Positions 1 through 20,600 of a stretch of DNA of 64,000 bases are shown here, one piece after another. The stretch is from Syngnathus acus (taxonomy: Eukaryota; Chordata; Actinopteri; Syngnathiformes; Syngnathidae), in NCBI RefSeq assembly GCF_901709675.1, contig NC_051091.1, positions 7,598,967 through 7,662,966 on the forward strand, in the 5' to 3' direction. Every line of letters begins with the position of its first letter. The first letter of the stretch is position 1. The position numbers and the translations under genes are program-made. The notes beneath the pieces are model-generated. The model did not search any database and was not told where the DNA came from. It worked only from the letters and a program-made list of their open reading frames with translations.

Positions 1-1361
1 TTGTATGGCTACACAACTTAATTGTGCCCTTATAGTGGATGAGCAATTGTCGAACATTGTCAAGGTATGTTGCTGATGTAGATGGATGGACAAAATACAT
101 TATTTTTTCAAAAATGAGTAATCTTCTGATAATTGTGTAAAATGTTTTGTGACCTGATGATCTCACACTAATGTGCCACAGCTCAGTGTTTGGGAAACAC
201 TGCCTGAACACATTACAGCCTTTAATGGCAATTCTTTGGAAAAAATATAGCTTTATTTCCCTCCATTTAGGTGATTTGATCCTCTTTGTTTGGTTTGTTT
301 TCATTTCATGTATTGTAATGTTGCTAGTGTACATGTTAGCAACCACACATCAATTTGCAAGCTTTTATCAAATAGTAAAAGGAAGATGTTGATGGAAGGA
401 TAATTAATGACCAAAAACACAATTGCAAATGTCTAAATGTTCTTGACAATGAAGCCATAACTATTGCTCTCAGGTATATTTAAATATCAAAAGCAATCAT
501 CTTTTTATTTATTCAAGTCACAGATGTTTTCTGCATTGTGTTGCATTTTCTTTGCCTTGCTTTTTTTTTTTTTTTCTCGAAGGGGGGGTGAGTCCTTTGT
601 GTTCAAATAATAGAGGATTCTCGTTTTTTAACACTAAGATTTGCTCTCTGTCACCTGCACTTTCAGCAGTTTTTCTGTTCCTCCACAGACGCGCACACAA
701 AGAAGGTTGTTGTATGTTCCGTCTTGTCCCTCATGCCACAAATGTGTATGCCAGGTTCACTGAACACTAAAATGGGCCTTGGTGTGATGTAAATGTGGGA
801 TAGGCTCCAGCTTGGCTGTGAGACCCCTTAATTGCATAAGTAGCATATTGTAAAGTGTGTGAACGCATGAATGTTGAATTTGTTTGGAAAATCTGCATCA
901 GATCAGCCACCCTTAGACCATTCTGACCAAAGTGCCTGACAATTATTGTCTGCAAATCAGCATGTACTCTTTATTCATGTCAGTAGTTTTCACAGTTCTG
1001 TTTAAAAACATGGCCAAATGGTGCTCAAGTACACATTACTCTCAGCTTGTGATAAGTCAAACCCATCAACCAGGCCAGGCCTTATGTATGGCTCTGTGAA
1101 GCAATCTAATAATGCCCAAATGTTGTGTATACAATATACCTATTATTGCTATTTGATTATTTGCTGGTGCCTGTGTACATATTAAATGTCTTATTCGGTA
1201 CCAGTGTTTTCTTCTGACTTATACATTTTTGTGTGCAATAGGCAGTCATGCTGAACCTGCTTGATTCATGATTGGCAATTCAGAACATAAATGAATGCCA
1301 CTTGGAAAAACGTCAGGGAATTTTTCACATTTCCTTGGCCTTCCAAGTGATTGATATAATC
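1..1361. other. Intergenic, no gene recognised
   Basis: AT-rich sequence with short homopolymer runs, for example T around 561-575. The small open frames have no domain, no Kozak-like start and no convincing splice sites. It lies downstream of lima1, which is on the minus strand. I see no RNA gene or coding exon here. Confidence 0.5.
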
Positions 1362-2433
1362 CAGGGGTCGGGAACCTTTTGAACCTTTGGGCTCTTTTGG
1401 TGACTGCGTCTGGCTCGTGGACAAAACTGACATTTATTTAGACAATTTAAGTCATGCATAATTTTGTTAGATTATTCAAGTAAAAATTAGACCTACTGCA
1501 ATCAAAATGTTAAATTAGCTTTCAAAATATAAAATATGATCACGTTTGTAATCCATCCTATCTGTTTTCTACCGCTGAAATCCATGGTTGCGTCATATCA
1601 GCCAATCACAGCTGCCCTTCAGTGTAGGGTGACGCCAGGTCGGACAAAAAAAGCGCGATTTGTATTGGACAATACGGTGCCAATGGGGTCGTGAGAGGTA
1701 AAATTCCATCCGCTTTATTTAAAATTTCAGCTAGCTAGCTGGCACACACGCCAGGCAAGCTAGAAAGATGGCGAAGAGAAAAAAACCATGACTTTACCGA
1801 ACATTTAAGTGGACCGAAGAATTCGCATTTGTGGAGAGAGGAGCCTCATATGCATTGACAAAATTGCATAAATGAAACTCTACAATACGCCACTTTGAGA
1901 CACGACATGCTACGCTAGTTTTGCTAGCGCATTAGCTATTGTGAGGAACGAAAAGCCATTCACTGATGGCGAGTATTTCAACATTTACGCTTGATGTGGC
2001 TAATGAACTTTTGGACGACTTCACGGATAAAGAAAAGATACTCAAACGGATAAAAGACATGCCTCTGAACCGTTCACGATCGGGCCATTATGACTGATGA
2101 GAGCCTCAACACCAGCATGAAGCTCAACCTCACCGCATATCAACCGGGCTTCAAAGCCATCAGCAAAACCATGCAGCCCCAGAAGTCTCATTAATGGTGA
2201 GTTTTTTTTCTTTCTAGGCTTCAATATAAAAACGTTCTTAAAAAGAATTCATTAGTACACTCAAAACAAATCGTTGGTCTTAATTAAAATACATGCATTT
2301 AATTGTATTTAGCCTATCTTTTTTCTTTTTTTTTTTAATGGTATGGGGGTATGGCTCTCACGGGAAATTATTTTACAAAAAAATGGGCATTTATGGCTCT
2401 GTCCTGTGTCCGCCCAAAAGGTTCTCGACCAGT
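1362..2433. mobile_element. Degenerate hAT (Charlie-like) DNA transposon relic
   Basis: The left end begins CAGGGGTCGGGAACC and the right end is an imperfect inverted copy (GGTTCTCGACCAG near 2421-2432), the terminal form of hAT-Charlie elements. Inside, around 1770-2200 on the plus strand, broken frames resemble the N-terminal BED-finger region of a hAT transposase: a basic start after ATGGCGAAGAGA, then FKWTEEFAFVER, then a later ELLDDFTDKEKILKRIKDM segment. Stop codons interrupt it, so it is a dead copy. I could not find a matching 8-bp target-site duplication, so the exact ends are approximate. Confidence 0.6.
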
Positions 2434-3077
2434 TTAATTGATTATATTATAATCGATTTAATTGTACAAAATCAAAAAGCCAGATTGCCTTTTAATATTT
2501 TATTATTCTTGAACATAAAACAATACTAACTTAAGTGGAATCTGTTATACAAATTTAAAGTAATAAAGCCAAATCTGGTTTGAAACATTGGAAAATATTG
2601 TTTACCTCACATAAATCAATTATGAAGGGGGAAAAAAATCTGAAAATATATTAATCAGGAGCACTTTCTCAATGTCTGGCAGTAAGAACAATTTGTCAGA
2701 TTCATTCTCAAAGGCTAAAAATAACATTTACACCAATGTGACATTAACTCTCTTTGGATCTCAATAAGGCTAATATGGCAATTCCAGTTTCTATTAAGGT
2801 GTTCAGCAAAAATAAAGGCTTGTCAGAGCAGCTGCCCATTTGTTTTTGTCTTTGTTTACCTGAGAAGTTTCGTGTCCAGTCATTTAATTATTGCCTTTAG
2901 TATAGTAGGAAAAGAAAATGAGATATCTGACTCCTCTCAAAGTATATTCAGGAGTTCTCTTAACCAACTGACAAACAATTGACAAAAGTAAAACCAAAAT
3001 GAAAGCCTTAACTTCAGAAATAAGAGGCAGCTGTTGCACGATGCTGAAGACAAATTAGGTTAATGTTGATGAGATGC
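2434..3077. other. 3' flank / probable 3' UTR of lima1
   Basis: AT-rich sequence directly after the lima1 stop codon (minus-strand sense). It probably holds the 3' UTR, but I could not choose a single polyadenylation site. No other coding signal is seen. Confidence 0.35.
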
Positions 3078-9494
<6,417 letters not shown>

Positions 9495-9506
9495 CTTCGC
9501 AGCTAA

Positions 9507-11325
9507 CTAAAAAAACACACAAACAAATCACGGACATAAGCACACACACTCCAATCGCTTATCCTTGGCCAAAGTTTTATGCCACTCAAATCCAAATAAA
9601 CATACAAAGTACGACATTCCGGGTATTGACACGTTCAAACTTGCACTCCCTTGCCTGCTTGATTTCAAAACGAAAAGTGCAAACATCTAGGCTGTTATTT
9701 TGGGAAGGCCAGCGCATACTGTGCTTTGCGGATAGAACTCACTGGCTGCTCATAACCACACGGCTCAAAACACACAGTCGCTATTTAACTTTATTCTGAC
9801 CCAGCCGTATCATAACAGCGGCAGACAGATGATAACCCTCCATTACCTTTTCTGTGTTTAGTAGAGTGGAACGTCAAAAGGTCTGGGAATGAATCCCACT
9901 ACTGATGTTCACAGTGTGCTCTAAAAACATGATTTAGGAGCAATGGGAAAGATTGAGGAGCTATGTTAAGACGAACTAAAAAAAAAAAATGAAGTATTGG
10001 AGTGTGAAATACTGTTTTTGAGAGCACTGACTCGATGGATTTCCTCAGTATGGTACAGCAGCCTCTGACCATTTCTGTGTCCAAAAAAAAATTCCTATTT
10101 CGATGGACCGACATAAAAATAAACAAATGATGGGAAAAAATAAAACCTACATTGTAGCTGTAATTTGTGTTCGCCCTGCCGCTACGTATAAATCACGTGA
10201 TTAGTCATCAAACTGTCCTTTGAAGCCCTCAAGGAGTGGCATTTCTATTCACCTACAAGCACAGATTGTCTCAATGTCTCGTCTTACATAAATACAATGT
10301 GTCGTGTGTACTTTCGACAAATCATTTAACACATACATTTACCGTGTCGCTTGCAGTCTTGACCATGTGAATTAACATGATTACATTTTATAGCATCATT
10401 TGCCACCACATGTAGGAATGTGTTTCAGTTAGGCTTAGGTGTGTGATAACAGTGGAGTTGTTTGACAATGTTAAGAAGTCATCGCTTTTTGGAATTCGTT
10501 TCATTGAATGTTCCTGTTAAATGAATCGAAATAATAGATGACGAAAAAAGTGTGGCGTGTCTCAGAGTGTGACAGAGCACATTGCCTTCTGACAGTCTTT
10601 GCTTTAGGACTTGTCTGAAGTCATTACAATCACAGATTATGACAAATGGAAAGGGAGTGCTGGGCTGGGCCATGCTTCTGCTCTTTTGGGTCAATAAGAT
10701 ATTACGACTGCCGTTCAGCTCTGAGAATTCTACATGAACAAAGCCAAAAGGACAATAGTCCTCATTTTGCATTTTTTAGTGCAAGGTCCATACCGGATGT
10801 ATTCAAGTTACCCTTACCAAGTAACTACAGCACACTCAAATACTGACGCAGTCTAGACAGTCAGAAGCAAATTGGTGGAAAAACACTCATTAATACGTAA
10901 CAGACTTCAGAGGAACTTAAGGATTTAAATAAATTAATTGACAGAACGTATGATTAGTTGAACCTTTGAGTAAGACTGGAGAAGCCTGCTCCTGCAAATT
11001 CCGAAACAGCTAGTAAATCATTAATTTAAGTACTGGTGTACTAAATGATGGCTGGATATGAAAATAATTATTGATTTTTTTTTTTTTTTTTTTAAACGTA
11101 CTTGAAAACATGGGATCTGATTTGGAACTATATTGTTAATCGATCAAATGTTTGAATTTACGGTAAGTATAGGGCCTATACTATAGGCACTCGGTTTAAT
11201 AAGAAATCATCCCTAAATGGCGCATTATGACGACAACGAATTTACGTTCAACGTATGACTCATAAAGGACGGATTTAATAAAAAAAATATCTATTTTACG
11301 GTCTTGCGTTAAAAAGCTGTCTTAC
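9507..11325. other. lima1 5' intron, nothing else recognised
   Basis: Lies between the acceptor of the first lima1 coding exon (about 9506) and the probable non-coding first exon. It is AT-rich with poly-A and poly-T tracts (for example T around 11078-11094) and has no supported coding exon. Confidence 0.4.
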
Positions 11326-11430
11326 CTGTACACACGTCCGTGAAGTTTTGACGAAACTGCAAGACACCTGACACTCGCTACAGCCGGATGCATGGTTGCC
11401 AGATCCAGCTGATAGTCTTGGTTAAGGATA
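11326..11430 (-). other. lima1: Probable non-coding first exon of lima1
   Basis: On the minus strand the sequence ends GTGTACAG followed by the donor GTAAGA at 11325. The first lima1 coding exon has a usable acceptor about 12 bases before its ATG (exon start near 9506), so an upstream 5' UTR exon is required. This is the best donor seen upstream. The 5' boundary is a guess. Confidence 0.4.
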
Positions 11431-12399
11431 TCGCGGCAGCTGAAACGAGTGATTCCTGCATTATGTCCCTCTGTTGTAGTTAATCAAGATAGGAAAATAG
11501 ACGAAACAAATCAAATGAAAATACGGATAATTTGATATATCGCTTGATCAAACTGCTGCAATTAAACCGTCAAACTTGGCAACCCTCTCACGGTGAGGGG
11601 AGCTTGAGGTGGAGTGAAATGAAAGGTGTCACAGGAGTGGAGGAGGCAGGTCATGTGACTTTATGCACCAATGAGCTTTGGTGTTACGTTACTTCTACCT
11701 GCCCTAGTTTTGTTTATTGTCCCAAGTCAGAAAGTGTACTTTTACAAGTTAAACGCCGCCAGAATAAAAGATGAGAATTACACACGTTCTTAGTGGGTAT
11801 ACAAACGCAACATTGTTAAGCAAGAAAAAGAAGAAAATGAAAGAAATTCATCGAGTAGTTTCGATCGTGAATTATGTAATAAGATAAGCAAAGGGCGTTT
11901 TAATTAAGCATTAACACCATCTTCGTTAGTCAGTCATGTTGCTTGTTCATACTGTATTATCATAATTGCTAACTTATTTACAATGATAAGAAGCGCCGTG
12001 AGCTTTACCCACCTGTGACATTCACTTTTGCAGCGTGGACTTCATAGTGAAAAGTGAACGACAGTGTTTCTCTCATCAAGTATTAAATTCTGCAAACACA
12101 ATGATAACTGACAATATTATTATGCAGCAACTTTGCATATATTTATGCAGCAATAACTATTCCACGGCAAGCCACAATTTGGTATTACGTTGTATTGGTA
12201 AATTGTGGCTGCGATGTTGTAATTTGCGGCCATCATTTAGTATTCCTGGCCACAATATTTCGTGGCCTCGCTTTAGTGTAAATTGAAATGTAATTACTGT
12301 GCTGTACTGAAGAATTTTGAGAAGAAAGTCAATGCAGGATTAATTTGAAATTTTTAATTCCATTTGAATGAGCATTATTGTTGTGAAGAAGGGGCTGAA

Positions 12400-13260
12400 G
12401 CAGGGGCGCGGGTTGTTATGCTGAGTCCCCCCCCCCCCCCCCTCCTCCTCTTCCTCTTCTTCGTCCATCTGCGTCTCTTCAGTCGCGCCTCTGTCCGCAG
12501 CAAACCGCGCTCGGACATCTCCCACGAAAAACGTCCCCACAATTATACCCGAAACGTCGAGTAATGCCGTCCTCTAATGTCCAAATGGTTTTCACGAGCG
12601 TGTAAGAATCGACGCTGGCTGGAGTGGTGAAGAAGATGATCTCTGAGCTCAGGGAGGCTGTGCTGCTGCTACGTGGGGGAGTGGGTCCTTACATCCTGTG
12701 GCGTTTCCTGTGTTTGTAAACTAGACGCTCTCGGAAAATCCTCGGCCGACCTAAGCTCCAAGGTAAAACGATCATCCTTTCATCGCCTTCTTTTGTATTT
12801 GCTGGCTTTTCACGATTAATCTGATGGCGAGCGTCGTTTCGTTTTGGACGCCTACGTAAGGAGGAGGGTGAACGCGAGACATTTACTCGATATTTTAGCA
12901 TTGACGGTAGCCGTCGCGAGCTAACGTTAGCTTGTTCGTCGAGAGGGGGAGGCTCTCCACGACGGCCATTATGAGCGTCGTTATCGCCCCATCTAGTCTC
13001 GAGCGACTCGGGCTTTGTCTTCAAGATTTACACCGAAAGCGATGTTGTTTATTCTCCTCTTGGCGACGAACGTGTTCGCCGGGCTTCTGTGTGTAATTCA
13101 AGGCGAAATGCCGTAAAATAACACGCAGTGTATAACGTTGCAGTGGGCGAGGGCGCTCCCGAGGCAAGCGAGCTAATGGCTACTCGAAGTGCGCTTAACT
13201 AGCGTCAGGTTTGGTTGACGCGCGAAGGCCAAGCCCTGCAAAATGTCGAAAAATGCCAAC
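12400..13260. promoter_or_regulatory. CpG-rich promoter region upstream of znf740
   Basis: CpG density rises sharply compared with the AT-rich flanks, with many CGs at 12,500-13,200. The region lies between divergent lima1 and znf740 and contains a run of 16 C at 12427-12442. A donor-like CTCCAAG|GTAAAA at 12760 may end a non-coding znf740 exon; the frame before it has no ATG compatible with the next exon. Long minus-strand open frames here are typical of CpG islands and have no domain. Confidence 0.5.
12427..12442. repeat. Poly-C run, 16 bases
   Basis: C tract followed by CTCCTCCTC in the CpG-rich region upstream of znf740. Confidence 0.95.
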
Positions 13261-14475
13261 TTCTCTTCCTCAAATGAAATGTGCCAATAAAGTCCCACCG
13301 TTACACCCATAACATACTCCACATTGTATCATTTCTAGTGAGCCAAAGCGTTTTATTACTCAGTAACAAGTGTTAACAACGTTAGCCTAGCAAAGCTAAT
13401 ATATGTTACATACTGCAGCTTTCACCAATATAAATATTTTCGTCTATTATTTTGTACTTCGGTTTTTGATCGTGCAATAGTGTAACGAATTACAAGGGCC
13501 ATACAATATACATGACGCTGAAAAGGGATATACGCTTTTATTAGTGCATTTTCTATTGAACGCGTTACAATTGTCCTCTTTAGCTGTTAGCTTCTTGCTA
13601 AAGATCATTTCGTCAAGTCTGAATGACATTTAAAATGAGTAATCATTCATAGCAGCCTGTATTTTTTTTATCTCGGCCGTTTTTAACTAAAAAAATAAAG
13701 CACTCATAAAGATCATACTTAGTTACATTTGTTTTTTGCATAGTCGTGTTGGTTTGATTGTTATTTCCCATGTAAAGTCATACTACAATCCCTTGTCAAC
13801 ATGTCCCATGCTATGTATGTTGTCAGTTATTGCCATATATTTCTGTTTTGTTTTATCCAATAACTATAAATTGCTATCAATACCAGATGTAAGTTTTGAT
13901 TTTTCATATAGCTCTTACACTCATAGAAGTAAGCAGATTCTTGAAGCCAATAAGTGAGTGTACCATTGTACTGTAAAATGACACAATAGTGTTCACAATT
14001 TTACAAAATAAAACCTAGATAAGATTCATCTAAAGTTGCAGTTGCACAAACTTTAATAAACATAACCACTGGAGTGTATGTAGCTAAAAAAAAAAAAGAA
14101 GCAAAAAGTGATGTTTTAATTCCATGTCTTGTCTATTTCATCCACATCCTCTTCTTCAGTTTGAATGCTAGATGAGTGAGGTGGGTGTGGCTTCCCACCA
14201 GCCTGACCATCCTGACTGACGGCTCTGTGGATGACCTTGTCCCCACCCCTGTCCCTGCGCTCACACACACCGTTACCACAGCAATGTCACATCTGCCCAG
14301 CAGCTCAGTCCGCGACCATATGAAATGGGTTTGTGTTTCAGAACACCAAAGTGGTTGCAAGTCACTTTTAATGAACAGTCTTGTGTCACTCAGGATGTTG
14401 TCATTGATAATTGCAGTGCAGTAGAGACATGTCAACATATATTGTCAATCTTAAATGTCATCTTTCATGTCTTAG
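13261..14475. other. znf740 5' intron
   Basis: AT-rich sequence between the CpG-rich promoter and the first recognised znf740 coding exon, ending in a pyrimidine-rich acceptor with AG at 14474-14475. The true initiator exon, expected to encode only a few residues by comparison with mammals, must lie here or in the CpG region. I could not identify it. Confidence 0.4.
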
Positions 14476-14658
14476 GCCGGTCTGCTCGGCTGTGAAGCTG
14501 TGCTCTCCAGTATGGCCCTGATGCAGGCCAGCACCATGGCAGCTCCACCCAAAAAGATGATGGCTCCACTCGGACACGCACCGCCACAGAGGGACGGATC
14601 TGACCGTGGTCCCCAGAGTCACATGATCCTCCCGTCTGGCATGAGCTGTCCACCCCTG
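14476..14658 (+). other. znf740: znf740 N-terminal coding exon
   Basis: 61 codons, phase 0 at both ends, acceptor AG at 14474-14475 and donor GT at 14659. It encodes the region aligning with the human ZNF740 N-terminus (LLxCE ... KKMM). The first in-frame ATG is at 14512, but homology extends upstream of it, so a short initiator exon upstream is likely. Confidence 0.7.
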
Positions 14659-17600
14659 GTTAGGATTCACTGTGAAATTTAGTGAAATATTTTCACAACT
14701 GGCTTTGCATAGTGTTTAAAATGTAAACAGAAGTCCTTCAATAATTGTCTGTTCTTTGTGCTTTATTTTAGTTGATCCGGAAGGAAGGTGAATTCCAAGC
14801 TCCGCGCCTACTTGATGAGAAGGACATGAGGACCAATGAGGACCTGCAGCAGAAAAAAAAGAACAGGAAATCAGTCCCGCCCTGTAAAGTGAGAGAACAA
14901 GAGGGAAGGGGAGGGAAGGTCAGTGGCTGTGATTGCAAAACAGGGAACGGTCTTGGAGCGCTCCCCCTCTTGGGGCTCTCCCTAGTCTGCACATTTGTTT
15001 GTGTGTGTGGGGGTGGGGGGAGGAGTAGCAGGGAAGATGTGGTGGGGGTGGAGGATCTGGAGAGGAACGCGGGGGGGAGGGGAGCAGGGCAGAGCGCTGC
15101 ACAATAACAGCAGTTGTGTGCATAACAGGGGGAGCAGCACCATGGCCACTTGGAGGGGATTAGAGTTAATTTTCAATCAACCCTCAACAAAAAAAAATTA
15201 AATACACCTGGATTGTAGTATATTGATCTATATTACTTATTTTGCTTTTCAATAACAAGACGGTCAGGAGAAGGTATGGAAACAAACGTCTTAGTTTATG
15301 ACTGGTGCACAGAAAGTGTTGCTAAATAGCTATTCATTGCTGTCCTCCTCAGGGTGCAGGTGGAGATGAAAACGGTCCGTCTTCCAAAGTGCAGAAAAAC
15401 TTTATTTGCGACCACTGTTACGGAGCATTTCGGAGCGGGTACCACCTGAAGAGACACATCCTCATTCACACAGGTACGCGTCACGCTATCAACCATAGCA
15501 GCCTGAATACGGGCACATTTAAATGGTCTGGATTATGGCACTGTGCAGCAACTGTAAGGTTTCAAATGGCCTGTTTGGTGTGATAGGTTTTGCCTCACAG
15601 TTGTAGTGGTTTCTGTGGGAGCTTGAACTAAAACTGGTGCTCTTCGGTTTAGGGGAGAAGCCGTATGCTTGTGCCGTATGTGACATGAGGTTTATTCAGC
15701 GTTACCACCTGGAGAGACACAGCCTCATTCACACGGGTATGCGTCCTTTAAACGTACCCATATTGCATATATCCTTCAGGCTGCCTCTGTGTAGTCTGAC
15801 ACTTTGAAATAATGGACGGATGTTCAGGGTTCATTTTGTCTGTGGACAGTAATTTCCAACAAAGCCACCACGCAAAAAAAAAAAAAAAATCTGTTCCAGC
15901 CCGAAGCATTTCAAACACAACATTTGTCTTCTAAGTTGTTTCCTCAACATCAAGTAAACCTGCTCCAGACGGTTATCACAGTGTGTGGTCCCATCAGTGC
16001 CAAGTCCACTATTAAAAATCCTCGCTTTTTTGTAGTTTAGCACTTTCCAAGAATAGTTTCAGTACGTTATTTGGACTACAGCAGATCCTACAGAATTCAT
16101 TTTTTGTTTTCAAATCCCAAATGTGTGGACGCTACATCTGGCCTTCATCTGTGATATCTTTATTCTGGCTTGCTTTTTTGCCTAGACCCGGTTTGTTCTA
16201 ACAACTATGGCCTTAAAGAAATAAGAAAAGAGATTCCATTGGGTTCATGCTATTGGTCCAAAAAATATGAAGTAATACTTACTGATGACCTCGTTGATAT
16301 TTTTCAGCACAGTACCGCGGTCCCCAATTTGTACTGCATTTAAGCCATGTACTGGTTTAATTTGAAGACATTTTAAAAAAATTAATCAAAGCAAATGATT
16401 AGAAATACAACTCCCTTAAACAACTTAAAAATTGGGCCTATTAACAGCTCATTCAACAAATTCTGACGAGTCCCAGATTCTTTTTGTGGGATTAGAATTT
16501 GTTTGATTACAGAATTGTGCTCTGAGTACTTGCCACTCATCAGTTTTGTAAAGTTATAAAAGCAAGATTTTTTGATCGTGGACTTGAAAATTGACTTGTG
16601 GACCACAGTGTTTGTCCCCAATAAATAGGTCAGATGTAAACATCTTAAAATAAAACCATTTTTTGAAAAATCACTGCATGGACATCAAAGGACTGCGTCA
16701 CTTTAGATTTTTATGTTTTAAGTGTTTCACATTGATGAAAAGTCAACTTCTAAAGTAAGTAACTTTCCGCTTTTTGTCTAACTATAAGAAAGTGCAGTAA
16801 ATCTTTCATTATGTTGGCGCTTTGACATTTTAATGAGAGGCCCCTCAAAAAATGAAAATACGATGAACAAGAACCTTGTCATAATCATACTACAACCTGT
16901 CATTTTTACATACCAATCACATGATTCTACATAATATAAACATTCTTGGTATGATATAAATGTAACCACATTATTAGCCTTCATTCTCTTGATGCATTTT
17001 GTTTTGTTTGAAGCTTTTTCAAGATCACAAGTTGGAATAATTCTTGTTGGTTCATGCAGTGTGTCGTTAAAATTAGGTGAAATAGAAGGAACTAGTGTAT
17101 TAAGTGTGGTGTTGGTGAAATAGGCTTGTGTGAGAATTATGTCTCATTTTTTAATAGGTAAATATGTCGGTTTGTAGTGTTTTGTGTCCTCCAGCTTGGC
17201 GCCTTTTGAATGAAGCAATGGCGATTAGTCCTTTGATGTCCACCCACATCTAGCATATGCATCAAAAATGCTGCAGCTCACATGGCTGAGCTGCAATTAG
17301 CTCTGGATTTTTTTTTTTTAGTTGAGGCTTTCAGCAAAATTTCAATGATGGGAGTTTGGAGCAGGAATTGAATGGCAAGCTTTAGCATTCCGGGGCAGGT
17401 CATGCCTGGAAAAAAAAAAAAAAAAGTCCCTCCCCAGTGTTAAAACGGTCATTCATCATAGTACCAAGTGATGCAAATGTGTCTGCTTCCGCTGGCCCGT
17501 GCGATCGCTGTCTTGCGCGTTTCTCTGCTGTCTTGCTGCTGCCGCTGCCTCCTTGTGTGTCTCGTTCACGCATGCTTGGCTCACATCCTGTGGCTGTTTT

Positions 17601-20600
17601 TGTGTCATAACTCCCCACAACAAATGCTTCCAAATAACAGAAGATCTAATTGGACCTAAACGAGCCGTTACCGACTGTCCCTTTTTTTTTTTTAATGCCA
17701 ACGTGAGGTCGTAGGCTAACGTGTTACTTTGTGTATGTAGGGGTGAAGCCGTACGCTTGCTCCATGTGTGACATGAGGTTCTTCCAACGTTACCATCTGG
17801 CGAGACACAGCCTCACTCATACTGGTATGCGTCTACTTACACTAGTCTCAAGTGCCTCCACTTATCCGCTCATTAAACAACAGACTGTGACGACTCAATC
17901 GTGTCTCAATTGACGTTAAGGTTTTTATTCGACTCAAAATGTTAGGAAGAATGAAAATGTATCCAGACATGTTCCGACAGACAAATACAAACTAGCGTTG
18001 CGTGTCCTCGTAAAATGTACAAAACGTCAGCTTTTCCCCCTGCTGAATGCTCTACTTTGTTCTGCGTAGTTAACTTCTTTGTCCCTAAAAAAAAAAAAAA
18101 TCATCTTTAGCCACATTTAATGTAGCCGACATGATTTGGGCCTATAATTAGACACAGCCAAAACATGAGTTGCTGGGAGGATGTGTGGATGTATAAGAAG
18201 AGCTACACGTGAGGGAAGAGTTGATGGTTGTGATTTGTTGTGTTTCTAGCTTCTGCTGACATACTTTTTGTGTGTAGGGGTGAAGCCATACGCTTGCTCC
18301 ATTTGTGACATGAGATTTTTCCAACGCTACCACTTGGCAAGACACAGTCTCACTCACACCGGTATGAGGTTGCTCTTCCTTGATCCGTTTCAACTCTCCT
18401 ACCGGCCTAGTTGTCATGAACTTATTTCGAGAATGATCTCCACTGGTCTCCTCAGGCCAATAGTAGTGCTCGTTGCTATCTGACATAACCCTCAAAGTTG
18501 TTGTTCTAGAGATAAGAGTACTTCCATGTTTTTGGTCCACTTTATACTTAGCCTGAAGACCAACACGTTGAAGTCTTTCAAAACGTACTGTAAAACAATA
18601 GCTCAGTGTCGTATACTTGTGCCACTGCCTTTGGCATGTCTGGATACATAATAACCGGGCGTGTCCTGTTGACATCATTGTGGTGTTTGGTGTTTCTTTT
18701 TGCAAAACACTTTTTGCTCTGTGTGTACAGGGGTGAAGCCATATGCTTGCTCCATGTGTGACATGAGATTTTTCCAGAGATACCACCTGGCGAGACACAC
18801 GCTCACACATACGGGTACATGTTTATTCTCAACCTTAGCACACGTTGGAGTGTATAGGCCTCACCCTAGCCGTCAGAGCGCCGGGACACAAAGGCCTTTC
18901 CACTGCACGCTACCTACACGGCTCTACTCACTGATGACCCATTTCCATTGTCGGTTGAGGTTCCAAGCATGTCGTGACGAGACCATACGGGGCAAACCGC
19001 TGCAGTTTTGTCATTGCGTTTTGTTTTGTTTTTGGTCACATTTGGGCAAGAAATGATGCAAACCAACACGCAGTTGTGAACGCTATCGTGTTCTGCTCCA
19101 GAGTTTCTGTTTGCTTGCTGGTGCCAGACTCCTCTCAAAGAAATTGGTTGTTAGCACGACTAGCTTGTTTTAAGCGGGGAAACCAAAAGTATCCAAACAA
19201 GTCCGAGGCCAGCCGTGTAGGTGCCACACAGTGGAAAAGCAGCTCAAGACAAATAAGGGCCATTTAATTGTGTACGGTTCTTTCATGACTTATTTTTGGT
19301 TTTCTTATTGTATCAGCATGAATGTGTGACTAAGAACCCGTTAGCCTTGATAGTCTATAGAGTATGTACTGGCCCCAAACTGACTTTTGTGACATTTGTG
19401 TTTGTAGCTGACAGGAGCACTTTAATAAAGTTTGGTACTGTATGCATTCAGGGGTGAAGCCGTACGCTTGCTCCATGTGTGACATGAGGTTCTTCCAACG
19501 TTACCATTTGGCAAGACACAGCCTCACTCATACCGGTATGCTGCATTTGTTCCCCTTTTACCTTTAAACCTGTAAATATAACCCACCGACAAGGAAGTCC
19601 CGTTTCCTGCAATAAGACCATTATGTAATTGGTGGAACATTTCCACTTGAACTAGGCTTTGTTGGAAAACCGTCCACTGAAAAAAAATGTCCCTTTTTGT
19701 GATTGAAAACTATTGTTACCTTAGCATGTTATCATTGAGCACTTGATGACACCACCAGTAGCGGGCACATTACACAAATAAGACTCAATGGCAGACATCA
19801 ATAGTCTGAAATACCAAAAAAGTGAAGTTCCATTTGGCTTCTAACAAATTCAGCTTCGAAAGGATGCCAACTGTCTGCATTGAGACTGAACATTATTAAA
19901 GTAGCTCCTACGTCTGCTTCTTGGTAATGATACCACTTAGATTGTGATGTCTGCCAGTTCTTTCTGGCGTAATGGCTCATCCACGGTCACTTATTTTAGC
20001 ATGCTGTTCTAAATCGCATGAGCTTGCATCGTGTTGCATTTCTGTGTTTGTAAATGCATCTAACCTTCTTGTGTTCCGTCCAGGAGTGAAGCCATATGCT
20101 TGCACCATGTGTGACATGAGGTTTATACAACGTTACCAACTGGAAAGACACAGTCTCACTCACACAGGTAGGTCGATTTTATTTAATGGTGCCGTGGTCA
20201 TGTGGCCGCCATGAAATTGTGTTGCCACAATGTAGCCAAACGATTGTGTAATGTCAATTGTGCACTTTGCAACCAGTTGCATAAAGTTTAAAGTCCCCAC
20301 CCTTGATACATAAGCCTTTATTCAGACATCTGGCAATTATTCCACTATCTTGATAATAAAAAGATATGAGGGATTATACAAATAATTCATTTCGGAACCC
20401 ACATAGGGCACTTGTTGCTCATTCAATTTACTGACATCGTCTATTGTCACTTTTTATTTTGAAATGATTGTTACAAAAGCATCAATTATGGACTACATCG
20501 CATTTTATCATCATATGATCGCAATGTTTTCCCAGTACGGTGTTGCATTTATGTCCAATTTTACATTGCAGATGTTACATTCTTATATATTGTGCATAGT

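Noticed and set aside
12689-13024. 111-codon minus-strand frame in the CpG-rich region
   Set aside because: Arg/Pro-rich composition typical of CpG islands, no domain, no splice context.
18148-18810. 220-codon minus-strand frame across znf740
   Set aside because: It is antisense to two finger exons and repeats because the exons repeat; no known family.
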